A DNA stretch of 44,238 bases from an uncultured Roseburia sp. (GTDB lineage: Bacteria; Bacillota_A; Clostridia; Lachnospirales; Lachnospiraceae): the NCBI GenBank assembly GCA_900753715.1, contig CAAEAE010000157.1, positions 1 through 44,238 of the forward strand, read 5' to 3'. The notes beneath the pieces are model-generated. The model made no database searches, was not told the origin of the DNA, and was given only the letters and a program-made list of their open reading frames with translations. Shown piece after piece: positions 1-7,435 of this stretch (positions are counted from its first letter, which is position 1; each line of letters opens with the position of its first letter). The translations under genes were made by a program, and so were the position numbers.

Positions 1-1
1 G

Positions 2-61
2 AAGCTTAAGAATGAAAATGAGCTGAAAAACAGCTATCTGAAGAAGATGGCGGGGAAGTAA
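2..61 (+). CDS. C-terminal tail of an unidentified gene, cut by the window edge
   Basis: Reading from base 2 gives 19 codons and a TAA stop at 59-61. The tail is lysine-rich and ends in KKMAGK. It is too short to assign to a family. It lies 25 bases upstream of the decayed nucleotidyltransferase gene. It could also be chance open frame at the window edge. Confidence 0.35.
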   Translation, partial: KLKNENELKNSYLKKMAGK

Positions 62-86
62 GTGGGAAGAGGTTCGTGTGAATGTA

Positions 87-358
87 ATGCCAATTGAAGA
101 AATCATAGAGCGGGTGACAGCAATATGCAAAAAAATGACGTGAAACATCTGGCATTATTTGGCTCGTTTGCAACTGGAACAGCCGCGCCCCGGAGTGACA
201 TTGATTTTGTCGTGTGGGGGTGCAGGGATATTTTGAAACTCGAACTGGATTTAGAGCAGATTGATACCCTGCGGAAAATCGATATCTTTGACTACGACAG
301 TATTGAAAACCCATATTTAAAGGAGGATATTGAAAAGTATGGAAAACCGATTTATTAA
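87..358 (+). pseudogene. MNT-type minimal nucleotidyltransferase (type VII antitoxin-like), frameshifted
   Basis: The second part (from base 125) contains the nucleotidyltransferase signature GSFATG followed by SDIDFVV, that is GS-x(n)-DxD, and ends in a KYGKPIY tail like that of MntA-type proteins. The expected N-terminus (MPIEEIIERVTAICKK) is present but in another frame, starting at ATG 87 and stopping at 141-143. The two frames meet at a run of seven A residues (129-135). One extra A would restore a single 91-residue protein. In the known family, MntA adenylylates and neutralises a HEPN toxin encoded just downstream. A remnant of that partner follows here. The gene is probably inactive, unless slippage on the A run restores the frame or the missing A is a sequencing error. 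Confidence 0.7.
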
Positions 359-441
359 CCGATATCACTCTTTTTGTGCAATATCTGCCACTGTTTGAAC
401 AGCTAGAGAAAACTGTCAGGAAATATTATCGGGATTCATGA
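339..441 (+). pseudogene. HEPN-family toxin remnant with internal deletion
   Basis: An ATG at 339, inside the end of the nucleotidyltransferase gene and behind an AGGAGG at 321-326, opens with MENRFINRYHSFC. This resembles the start of HEPN partners of MNT proteins. The frame stops at 396-398 after 19 codons. A second frame (376-441) reads YLPLFEQLEKTVRKYY, which resembles a HEPN C-terminus. The central part, which should carry the RNase motif, is missing. I infer a deletion that joined the two ends of the gene. The overlap with the upstream gene matches the usual operon order of these pairs. Confidence 0.5.
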
Positions 442-496
442 TTGTAAATACCGGACAGATATGCTAATATGGTAAAAGTTTCATAGAGAAGATAAT

Positions 497-690
497 TGGT
501 GCCGGCTGTATCCGCGTGCGGATGCAAAGCCGGTTAAAAGGGAAACAGGTGCGATTCCTGTACGATCTCGTCACTGTGATTAGGGAGTGCAGATTCTATA
601 GAGATGTCACTGATGCCCAGAGCGGTATTGGGAAGGCGGAATCTGTGTGATGATCTTTCAGCCAGGAAACCTGCCAGTTGTCTGGTACAG
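497..690 (+). promoter_or_regulatory. Cobalamin (adenosylcobalamin) riboswitch
   Basis: The conserved elements appear in order: GGTGCCG near 498, AAAAGGGAA near 536, GGTGCGATTCCTGT, the CGTCACTGTGATTAGGGAG core, CACTGATGCCC with GGGAAGG, and the B12 box GCCAGGAAACCTGCCA at 661-676. The aptamer precedes an intrinsic terminator and the cbiK/ABC importer operon. Bound cobalamin is therefore expected to switch that operon off. Confidence 0.93.
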
Positions 691-777
691 GGAAATAAAT
701 TTCCCAGATCACGAGTAATTGGTCGTACTGTTATAGGAAGCTGTCTTGCTGTCAGCTTGTTTTTCGTAGACTTATTA

Positions 778-809
778 CTCCGTTCCTTAGAAAGGGCGGA
801 GTTTTTCTT
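778..809 (+). terminator. Riboswitch expression-platform terminator
   Basis: CTCCG(T)TCCTT and AAGGGCGGAG pair around a short AGA loop and are followed by TTTTTCTT. The hairpin lies between the cobalamin aptamer and the cbiK start, as expected for a transcription-attenuation platform. Bases 691-777 presumably hold the antiterminator. I see no gene in 442-908. Confidence 0.85.
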
Positions 810-908
810 GTCGTGACCTTTTTGTGACCTTTTTGGGGAAAACTTTGTACCTTCTTTGGAACTGCAAAGAAGCAGAGCGCACAAAATGGCGCGGAAAAGA
901 GGAAAATT

Positions 909-2564
909 ATGAAAAAAAGGACACTTGTATTGTTAATGACATTTGCAATGTCAGCCAGCCTGCTTGCAGGATGCGGAAATAATAACGCACCGACAACAGC
1001 AGACAACACAACAGAGACACAGCAGACAGAGGTTCAGACGGAAGCTCCTGCAACAGAGGAAAGCGCTGATACCGAGGTGGATGATCAGGCAGCAGCAGAC
1101 CACGTTGCAGAACTGATTGACGCAATCTATGTACAGAGCAGAACCGATGAGACAGATGCACAGTGTGCAGAAGCAAAAGAAGCATGGGATGCCCTGACAG
1201 ATGCACAGAAGGAACTGGTTTCCGGTGAGAATGCAGACCCGGATTATTTTGGAAGAGATACCGGAGATGCCTCAAAGGATGACCCGCTCAATGAAGACAG
1301 CATCGGAGAAAATGAACTTTTAGTGGTAAGCTTTGGTACATCCTTCAATGACAGCCGTACTGCAGATGTCGGTGGCATTGAGAAGGCACTGGCAGCAGCA
1401 TATCCGGACTGGTCAGTAAGAAGAGCTTTCACGGCACAGATTATTATCAATCATGTCCAGGCAAGAGACGGCGAGAGCATTGACAACGTAGATCAGGCAT
1501 TACAGAGAGCCGTTGATAACGGTGTAAAGAATCTTGTGGTACAGCCGACCCATCTGATGCACGGTGCTGAGTATGATGAGCTGGTAGAGACACTTGAGAC
1601 ATACAAGGACAAGTTTGAAACCGTTACCGTTGCAGAGCCGTTGCTCGGTGAGGTAGGAAGTGATGCAACTGTAATTAATGAGGATAAGGCAAAGGTTGCA
1701 GAGGCAATCACAGCCCAGGCGGTAGAAGCAGCAGGATATGATTCCTTAGATGCAGCAAAAGAAGACAAGACCGCATTTGTTTTCATGGGACACGGAACCT
1801 CCCATTCTGCAAAAGTAAGCTACAGCCAGATGGCAACCCAGATGCAGCAGCTTGGCTATGACAACGTATATATCGGAACCGTTGAAGGTGAGCCGGAAGA
1901 GACTGCATGTGAGAATGTCATTGAAGCAGTAAAAGAAGCAGGATATACAAAAGTAGTTTTAAGGCCGTTAATGGTTGTTGCCGGTGACCATGCAAATAAC
2001 GATATGGCTGGTGATGATGACGATTCCTGGAAGAGCCAGTTTGAAGCAAGCGGATATTTCGAGAGCATCGATACACAGATTTCCGGGCTTGGCGAAATCG
2101 AAGCAATCCAGCAGATTTATGTAGAGCATACAAAAAATGCGATTGATTCCCTTGGAACCATCACAACATCCTCTGAGAGTACCTCCGGTACTCTCGAGGA
2201 TGGGAGCTATCTGGCAAAATTTGATACCGACAGCAGCATGTTTCATGTAAACGAGGCAAATGACGGACGTGGCGTGCTTACCGTACAGGACGGAAAAATG
2301 ACCATTCACATCAGCCTTGTTTCCAAGAAAATCGTGAACCTGTTTGTTGGAACGGCGGAGGATGCAGTAAAAGAAGGTGCAGCCGTATTGGAGCCGACAA
2401 CCGACACCGTAAAATACAGTGATGGAACAGAGGAAGAGGTATACGGATTTGACGTTCCGGTGGAAGCGTTAGACCAGGAGTTTGACCTTGCAATCCTTGG
2501 ATCTAAGGGTGAGTGGTATGACCATAAGGTCAGCGTTTCAGACCCACAGGCAGCAGAAAACTAA
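909..2564 (+). CDS. cbiK: Surface-anchored sirohydrochlorin cobaltochelatase (CbiK family) with C-terminal extra domain
   Basis: A lipoprotein signal peptide (lipobox LLAGC, Cys22) is followed by an acidic linker and a small helical region (about 60-130). A CbiK-type chelatase domain spans about 135-415. The domain opens with LLVVSFGTSFNDSR, and the likely metal-binding and catalytic histidines lie in QPTHLMHG (His215/218) and FMGHGTSH (His295/299). Family members insert Co2+ into sirohydrochlorin in anaerobic B12 synthesis and are normally cytoplasmic. An exported member suggests a periplasmic-CbiK-like role in metal or tetrapyrrole handling at the cell surface. The last 120 residues begin LEDGSYLAKF and resemble the N-terminal domain of the next gene product. 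The gene is first in the B12-riboswitch operon, with RBS GAGGAAAATT before ATG. Confidence 0.88.
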   Translation: MKKRTLVLLMTFAMSASLLAGCGNNNAPTTADNTTETQQTEVQTEAPATEESADTEVDDQAAADHVAELIDAIYVQSRTDETDAQCAEAKEAWDALTDAQKELVSGENADPDYFGRDTGDASKDDPLNEDSIGENELLVVSFGTSFNDSRTADVGGIEKALAAAYPDWSVRRAFTAQIIINHVQARDGESIDNVDQALQRAVDNGVKNLVVQPTHLMHGAEYDELVETLETYKDKFETVTVAEPLLGEVGSDATVINEDKAKVAEAITAQAVEAAGYDSLDAAKEDKTAFVFMGHGTSHSAKVSYSQMATQMQQLGYDNVYIGTVEGEPEETACENVIEAVKEAGYTKVVLRPLMVVAGDHANNDMAGDDDDSWKSQFEASGYFESIDTQISGLGEIEAIQQIYVEHTKNAIDSLGTITTSSESTSGTLEDGSYLAKFDTDSSMFHVNEANDGRGVLTVQDGKMTIHISLVSKKIVNLFVGTAEDAVKEGAAVLEPTTDTVKYSDGTEEEVYGFDVPVEALDQEFDLAILGSKGEWYDHKVSVSDPQAAEN

Positions 2565-2605
2565 GTCCGGTGTAACGCATCCGGTAGAAAAAGTAAGGGA
2601 TTTCT

Positions 2606-4108
2606 ATGAGAAAAAGAAGAATTTCAGCGATAATTTTAGCAGTACTGCTTCTGGTGCAGATGTTTGCGGGGTGCGGTGCGGGAACGAATACCGGTGCAGC
2701 AGGAAGTACATCAGATGGCGCTAAGAGCGGCGGGACAGAGAGCGCAGTGCTCGAGGACGGGGAATATACCGTAAACGTCACACTAGAGGGCGGCAGCGGA
2801 AAAGCCACGGTTGATGAGACGGCGAAAGTGACCGTCACAGACGGACAGGCATATGCCACAATCGTGTGGAGCAGCATCTATTACGACTATATGATTGTGG
2901 ACGGTGAAAAATATCTGAATGAAAATGAAGGCGGAAATTCGACCTTTACATTCCCAATTGAAGGGGTTCCATGCCAGATGGAAGTCACAGGCGATACGAC
3001 AGCGATGAGTACGCCGCATGAGATTGACTATACACTGATATTTGTATTCCCGGAGGAAGTGAGCTTTGGGGAGCTTACATTCGGGGGGCAGATGGAACTT
3101 GCATATGCCGACCAGTTTTCGGTGGAACAATATGGTGCTTATAAAATGATTACGATCGTGGACAACGGTCGTTTTTTGCTTGTTCCGGAAGGGGTGGAAA
3201 CGCCGTCAGATATACCGGATGATGTAGTTTTATTGCAGCAGCCGTTAAATCAGGTGTACCTGGTATCGAGTGCCGTGATGGATCTGGTCTGTGAAATCGG
3301 AGCGCTGCCCCATGTGACATATACTGCAACGAAGCAGAAGGACTGGTATGTGGCAAAGGCAGTAAAGGCGATGGAAGACGGGGAGCTTATCTATGCCGGA
3401 AGATACAGTGCACCGGATTATGAGCTTTTGCTCTCCGGCGGATGCAGCTTTGCCGTTGAAAACACGATGATTACGCACAATCCGGAGGTAAAGGAAAAAC
3501 TTGAAGAACTCGGCATAAAGGTGATGATTGAGCGCTCAAGCTATGAAAAACACCCGTTAGGGCGGTTGGAATGGATAAAACTTTTTGGTGTCCTGTTTAA
3601 CAGGGAAGAGGAGGCCAAAGCGTTTTTTGAGGAGCAGGTAGCGCGTATCGAGCCGATTCTGCAAAAAGAAAAGACCGGATTGCAGGTAGCGTTTTTTGCT
3701 GTGGCATCGGACGGAACCATCACGGTCCGAAAGCCGAATGACTATGTTGCATCCATGATTGCGCTTGCAGGAGGAACCTATTCATTAGGGGACTATGTGG
3801 ATACGGAAGAAAATGCGCTTTCCACGATGAAAATGCAGATGGAAGATTTTTATGCGGCGGAAAAGGATGCGGATGTTCTGATTTATAACGGCACGATAGA
3901 GGGAGAGCTGACATCGGTTGACGATTTGATTCAGAAAAACAGTCTGTTTGCCGATTTTAAGGCGGTCAAAACGGGGCAGGTTTATACGACCGGAAGCAAT
4001 TTTTACCAGCAGACGAGCGGAACCTGCGACTTTATCGAGGATTTGAATAAGATACTGAACGGAGATACGGATTCAGAATTCCGGTTCTTGAAAAAGATAC
4101 CGGAGTAG
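2606..4108 (+). CDS. ABC transporter substrate-binding lipoprotein with N-terminal NEAT-like domain (BtuF/FepB-type)
   Basis: The signal peptide ends in the lipobox MFAGC (Cys23). Residues about 48-165 form a beta-rich module (LEDGEYTVNV, DGQAYATIVWSS, YDYMIVDGEKY, TFTFPIEG). This looks like a NEAT-type or related tetrapyrrole-binding domain. Residues about 190-495 resemble a class III periplasmic binding protein (Peripla_BP_2, PF01497) of the cobalamin/siderophore type. The gene is followed 14 bases later by a FecCD-type permease and then an ATPase, which completes a BtuFCD-like importer. Riboswitch control suggests the ligand is a corrinoid, a precursor, or cobalt bound to a tetrapyrrole. 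The ligand itself cannot be read from sequence. Confidence 0.82.
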   Translation: MRKRRISAIILAVLLLVQMFAGCGAGTNTGAAGSTSDGAKSGGTESAVLEDGEYTVNVTLEGGSGKATVDETAKVTVTDGQAYATIVWSSIYYDYMIVDGEKYLNENEGGNSTFTFPIEGVPCQMEVTGDTTAMSTPHEIDYTLIFVFPEEVSFGELTFGGQMELAYADQFSVEQYGAYKMITIVDNGRFLLVPEGVETPSDIPDDVVLLQQPLNQVYLVSSAVMDLVCEIGALPHVTYTATKQKDWYVAKAVKAMEDGELIYAGRYSAPDYELLLSGGCSFAVENTMITHNPEVKEKLEELGIKVMIERSSYEKHPLGRLEWIKLFGVLFNREEEAKAFFEEQVARIEPILQKEKTGLQVAFFAVASDGTITVRKPNDYVASMIALAGGTYSLGDYVDTEENALSTMKMQMEDFYAAEKDADVLIYNGTIEGELTSVDDLIQKNSLFADFKAVKTGQVYTTGSNFYQQTSGTCDFIEDLNKILNGDTDSEFRFLKKIPE

Positions 4109-4122
4109 AAGATAGGAAAATC

Positions 4123-5130
4123 ATGAAAAAACGGTATATCATTACTTTTGTCATATTAAGCATACTGCTTGTACTGTTGTTATTTTGGAATATCGGGGCG
4201 GGAAGTGTGGAAATATCCTGGGCGGATATCGCGCGGATTCTGACCGGAAATGCGCTCGATGAGACGCGTGCGCAGATTGTATGGAAAATCAGACTGCCGC
4301 GGATTCTTGCCGCCATCTGGCTTGGCGGAGCACTTTCCGTGTCGGGATTTCTGTTGCAGAGCTTTTTTCATAACCCGATAGCAGGGCCTTATGTGCTTGG
4401 AATTTCATCCGGGGCAAAGCTTGTCGTGGCGCTTGTCATGATTTTTCTGCTCGAGAGAGGAATCACCATCAGCTCTGCCGGGATGGTTGCCGCTGCATTT
4501 GTCGGCTCATTGCTTGCGATGGGATTTGTGCTTTTGATTTCATTTAGGGTGTCTAAGATGTCGCTTCTGGTGGTCTGCGGAATCATGATAGGCTATATCT
4601 GTTCTGCCATTACGGATTTCTGCGTTACCTTTGCAAATGATTCCAATATCGTAAATCTCCATAACTGGTCGATGGGCAGTTTTTCGGGAATGACCTGGGA
4701 AAATATTAAGATGATTGTTCTGATTGTCGGAGTTTCGCTTGCGGTGACCTTTTTTCTTGCAAAACCGATTGGCGCTTATCAGATGGGTGAGGCGTATGCA
4801 AGAAATCTTGGCGTCAATGTGAAAGCGCTCCGCGTGGGATTGATTTTGCTTTCGAGCCTGCTTTCCGCCTGCGTGACTGCATTTGCAGGACCGATTTCCT
4901 TTGTGGGAATTGCAGTGCCGCATCTGGTAAAGCTTGCGACAAAGACGTCAAAACCGCTCATTTTGATTCCGGGCTGTTTTTTATGCGGTGCGGTCGTCAC
5001 ACTGTTTTGTGACGGAATCGCAAGAACCGTGTTTGCACCGACTGAAATCAGTATCAGCTCCGTGACGGCGCTGTTTTTGGTTCCGGTTGTCATTGCGGCG
5101 ATGCTGCGCAGACAGGAGGGATATCGATGA
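4123..5130 (+). CDS. FecCD/BtuC-family ABC transporter permease
   Basis: The 335-residue integral membrane protein has about ten hydrophobic segments and the usual family landmarks: an N-terminal TM, then RLPRILAAIWLGGALSVSG, then NPIAGPYVLGISSGA. The GPISFVGIAVPHL segment near residue 255 corresponds to the cytoplasmic coupling region. It forms the membrane channel of the importer with the adjacent binding protein and ATPase. The stop codon overlaps the ATPase start by four bases (ATGA), which indicates translational coupling. Confidence 0.92.
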   Translation: MKKRYIITFVILSILLVLLLFWNIGAGSVEISWADIARILTGNALDETRAQIVWKIRLPRILAAIWLGGALSVSGFLLQSFFHNPIAGPYVLGISSGAKLVVALVMIFLLERGITISSAGMVAAAFVGSLLAMGFVLLISFRVSKMSLLVVCGIMIGYICSAITDFCVTFANDSNIVNLHNWSMGSFSGMTWENIKMIVLIVGVSLAVTFFLAKPIGAYQMGEAYARNLGVNVKALRVGLILLSSLLSACVTAFAGPISFVGIAVPHLVKLATKTSKPLILIPGCFLCGAVVTLFCDGIARTVFAPTEISISSVTALFLVPVVIAAMLRRQEGYR

Positions 5131-6281
5131 CAGGCGATATTATTTCAAAAAACGTCATTTCAGAAAACGGCATCCACACAGAGCACCTGACCGTGGGCTA
5201 TGACCGGATTCCGCTTATCCGGGACATCAATTTAAGCGTGGGGCGTGGCGAGATTCTGACACTGATTGGACCAAACGGTTCCGGAAAATCAACGATTCTA
5301 AAAACCATCACAAGACAGTTAAGGGAAGTAGAGGGCACGGTGTTCCTCGGGAAAGATTCCATGCAAAAGTTAAAGGACAGCGAGGTTTCCAAAAGACTTT
5401 CCATGGTGATGACGGAGCGCATCAAAACAGAATTGCAGACCGGCAGGGAGATTGTGGCATCCGGCAGATATCCTTACACCGGAAGATTTGGCGTGTTGTC
5501 AGAACAGGACTGGGCAAAGGTGGACGAGGCGATTACGCTCGTGCACGCCGAAAAAGTGCAGGAACAGGATTTTATGAAAATCAGTGACGGGCAGAGACAG
5601 AGACTGATGCTTGCACGGGCAATCTGCCAGGATACGGACATTCTGATTCTCGATGAGCCGACGTCCTATCTGGATATGGGATTTAAGATGGACATTCTTG
5701 CCAATATCCGGATGCTTGCGCGGGAGAAAAAAATGGCAATCATCATGTCGCTTCATGAGTTAGACCTTGCCGCGAAGGTTTCGGATATCATTGCCTGCGT
5801 CAAGGGCGCAGAGATTGACCGGGTGGGAACACCGGAGGAAATCTTTTCCGGGGACTATGTGCAGAAGCTTTACAGTGTGCCGGAAAAAAGCTTTGACCCG
5901 GTCACAGGGGAAGTATTTCCGGGCATGGGACAGGCACAGAGGTCTCCTGAGGTCTTTGTTATCGGTGGAGCCGGGGATGGAATCCCGGTATACAACCGGC
6001 TTTGCAGGCAGAACATTCCGTTTGCAGCCGGAATTTTGCAGGAAAATGATGTGGAATTTGCCACGGCGCAGGCACTTGCCGCCGAGGTTGTCTGGGAAAA
6101 GGCATTTTATCCGGCAGCGGCAGAGACGGAGGAGCGTGCAAAACAGATTATCGACAGATGTAAAACGTGCATCTGTGCGGTGAAAACATTTGGACCGCTA
6201 AACGAGGCGAATAAAAGGCTGCTTCTTTATGCGAAAGAGAAGGGAAAGCTGGCAGAAAGCAGGGAAACGGACAGAAAATGA
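5127..6281 (+). CDS. ABC transporter ATP-binding protein (BtuD/FecE type) with C-terminal extension
   Basis: Walker A is GPNGSGKST (48-56). The signature motif is ISDGQ rather than LSGGQ. Walker B is ILILDEP, the D-loop is SYLD and the H-loop is SLHE. The ATPase domain ends near residue 250. About 130 further residues follow, starting near EVFVIGGAGDGIPVYN, with alternating hydrophobic strands that suggest a Rossmann-like add-on seen in some cobalamin-type ATPases of Clostridia. It powers the importer encoded with it. No clear terminator follows. Confidence 0.9.
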   Translation: MTGDIISKNVISENGIHTEHLTVGYDRIPLIRDINLSVGRGEILTLIGPNGSGKSTILKTITRQLREVEGTVFLGKDSMQKLKDSEVSKRLSMVMTERIKTELQTGREIVASGRYPYTGRFGVLSEQDWAKVDEAITLVHAEKVQEQDFMKISDGQRQRLMLARAICQDTDILILDEPTSYLDMGFKMDILANIRMLAREKKMAIIMSLHELDLAAKVSDIIACVKGAEIDRVGTPEEIFSGDYVQKLYSVPEKSFDPVTGEVFPGMGQAQRSPEVFVIGGAGDGIPVYNRLCRQNIPFAAGILQENDVEFATAQALAAEVVWEKAFYPAAAETEERAKQIIDRCKTCICAVKTFGPLNEANKRLLLYAKEKGKLAESRETDRK

Positions 6282-6377
6282 GGCTTGCATTCCGAAAATA
6301 ATATGATAAGATACAGTCAGGAACAAAAAATAAAAAAGATATAGAAAGATGTATTCTACATAAAAAAGGTATTAAAT

Positions 6378-7262
6378 ATGGATATTAGGGCAATGCGTTA
6401 TTTTCTTGCAATCGCGGATACGGAGAATGTATCAAAAGCTGCCGAGAAGCTTCATATGTCACAGCCTCCGCTGACACGCCAGATGAAGCAACTCGAGGAA
6501 GAGCTAAATGTGGAGCTTTTTGAGCGGGAGAGCGGGAGACTTCATCTGACAGAAGCGGGCTATTATTTTAGGGAGCGTGCGAGGGAAATCGTGGAACTGA
6601 CTGACAAACTTGAAGAGGAAATGAAGAGCACGTTTGGGACGTATGACGGGAATATCAGCATTGGAAGTATTGAAACGGTCGGGGTGAGCGTGCTTCCAAC
6701 CTGGATTACGGAATTTCACAGTCAATTTCCAGAGATTACGTACAATATCTGCTACAGCAATACCGAGGAGATTCTAAGAAAATTAGACCTTGGCATTTTT
6801 GATGTCGGGATTGTGCGCGAGCCGTTTAACAGTGAAAAATATGAGTGCATCCGCCTGCGCGAGGAATCGTGGATAGCCTGTATTCATAAGGATAATCCGC
6901 TGGCAGCGGGGGATGCGGACACGTTGGAACTGGCGGAGCTTGCAAAAGAAAATCTGATTGCACCGGGGAGAAACAGCCACGAGGAACAGATAAAAAACTG
7001 GTTTCATATGATTGGAATGAAGCCGCATATCGTCTGCCTATATACGGCGCTTGGCGGCGGCTTTGAGCTGGTTCGTCAGGGGTTAGGAATCCTGTTGTGT
7101 CCAAAATCTGCGGCAAGCAGGTTACAGACACCGGATATCGTGTGCAAGGAGATTATCAATCCGAAATTTACCTCCTGCGCGGTGGTTGTCTGGAAAAAAT
7201 ATGGGGCGCTGTCAAGTTCTGCAAGTCGTTTTGCAGACTATCTGAAAACAGAAATTGAATAG
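6378..7262 (+). CDS. LysR-family transcriptional regulator
   Basis: The N-terminal winged helix-turn-helix (MDIRAMRYFLAIADTENVSKAAEKLHMSQPPLTRQMKQLE in family terms, residues 1-60) is typical of LysR proteins. A periplasmic-binding-protein-like effector domain follows from about residue 90 (GNISIGSIETVG). The length of 294 is normal. It is encoded upstream of and on the same strand as the transporter/catabolic operon, whose promoter region holds a LysR-type ATACC-N5-GGTAT site. It is therefore the likely activator of that operon. The inducer is unknown and is probably the imported substrate or an intermediate. Confidence 0.92.
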   Translation: MDIRAMRYFLAIADTENVSKAAEKLHMSQPPLTRQMKQLEEELNVELFERESGRLHLTEAGYYFRERAREIVELTDKLEEEMKSTFGTYDGNISIGSIETVGVSVLPTWITEFHSQFPEITYNICYSNTEEILRKLDLGIFDVGIVREPFNSEKYECIRLREESWIACIHKDNPLAAGDADTLELAELAKENLIAPGRNSHEEQIKNWFHMIGMKPHIVCLYTALGGGFELVRQGLGILLCPKSAASRLQTPDIVCKEIINPKFTSCAVVVWKKYGALSSSASRFADYLKTEIE

Positions 7263-7275
7263 AAACAAATGATAA

Positions 7276-7290
7276 ATACCGAAATGGTAT
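7276..7290 (+). promoter_or_regulatory. Candidate LysR-type operator (T-N11-A)
   Basis: ATACC and GGTAT form an inverted repeat around five bases, with the T-N11-A geometry of LysR recognition sites. It sits 14 bases after the regulator gene. Its centre is about 74 bases upstream of the predicted start of transcription, a usual activator position. Confidence 0.55.
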
Positions 7291-7321
7291 CGTTTTTGCG
7301 GATTTCACCGAAAAAGCCCAC

Positions 7322-7350
7322 TTGAAAAAGTGGAGGAATGATGCTAGACT
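7322..7350 (+). promoter_or_regulatory. Predicted sigma-A promoter of the transporter/catabolic operon
   Basis: TTGAAA (7322-7327) and TAGACT (7345-7350) are separated by 17 bases. Transcription would start near 7357, leaving a leader of about 80 bases that contains the terminator-like hairpin at 7373-7414. Confidence 0.45.
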
Positions 7351-7372
7351 TGCGTCAACATACAGGTGAGGG

Positions 7373-7414
7373 AAAAGACAAAGAGGTCTGAAAAGATTTC
7401 TTTGTCTTTTTTTG
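7373..7414 (+). terminator. Intrinsic terminator or attenuator in the operon leader
   Basis: AAAAGACAAAGA and TCTTTGTCTTTT form a perfect 12-bp stem around a 14-base loop and run into further T residues. It ends about 10 bases before the ribosome binding site of the BMP lipoprotein gene. It could end regulator transcripts or attenuate operon transcripts. I found no aptamer consensus upstream of it. Confidence 0.65.
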
Positions 7415-7435
7415 TTTAAGAAAAGGAGAATGACT

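Noticed and set aside
534..884. Open frames on both strands in the leader
   Set aside because: They overlap the cobalamin riboswitch and its terminator, and their sequences look like structured RNA rather than protein.
5767..6183. 138-codon + strand frame inside the ATPase gene
   Set aside because: It is an alternative frame of the ATPase C-terminal extension. The arginine/proline-rich product is typical of out-of-frame reading.
7262..7435. Purine or guanidine riboswitch before the BMP gene
   Set aside because: I looked for purine-aptamer and other known consensus elements because the transporter is nucleoside-like. None was found. Only a LysR box, promoter and terminator hairpin are supported.
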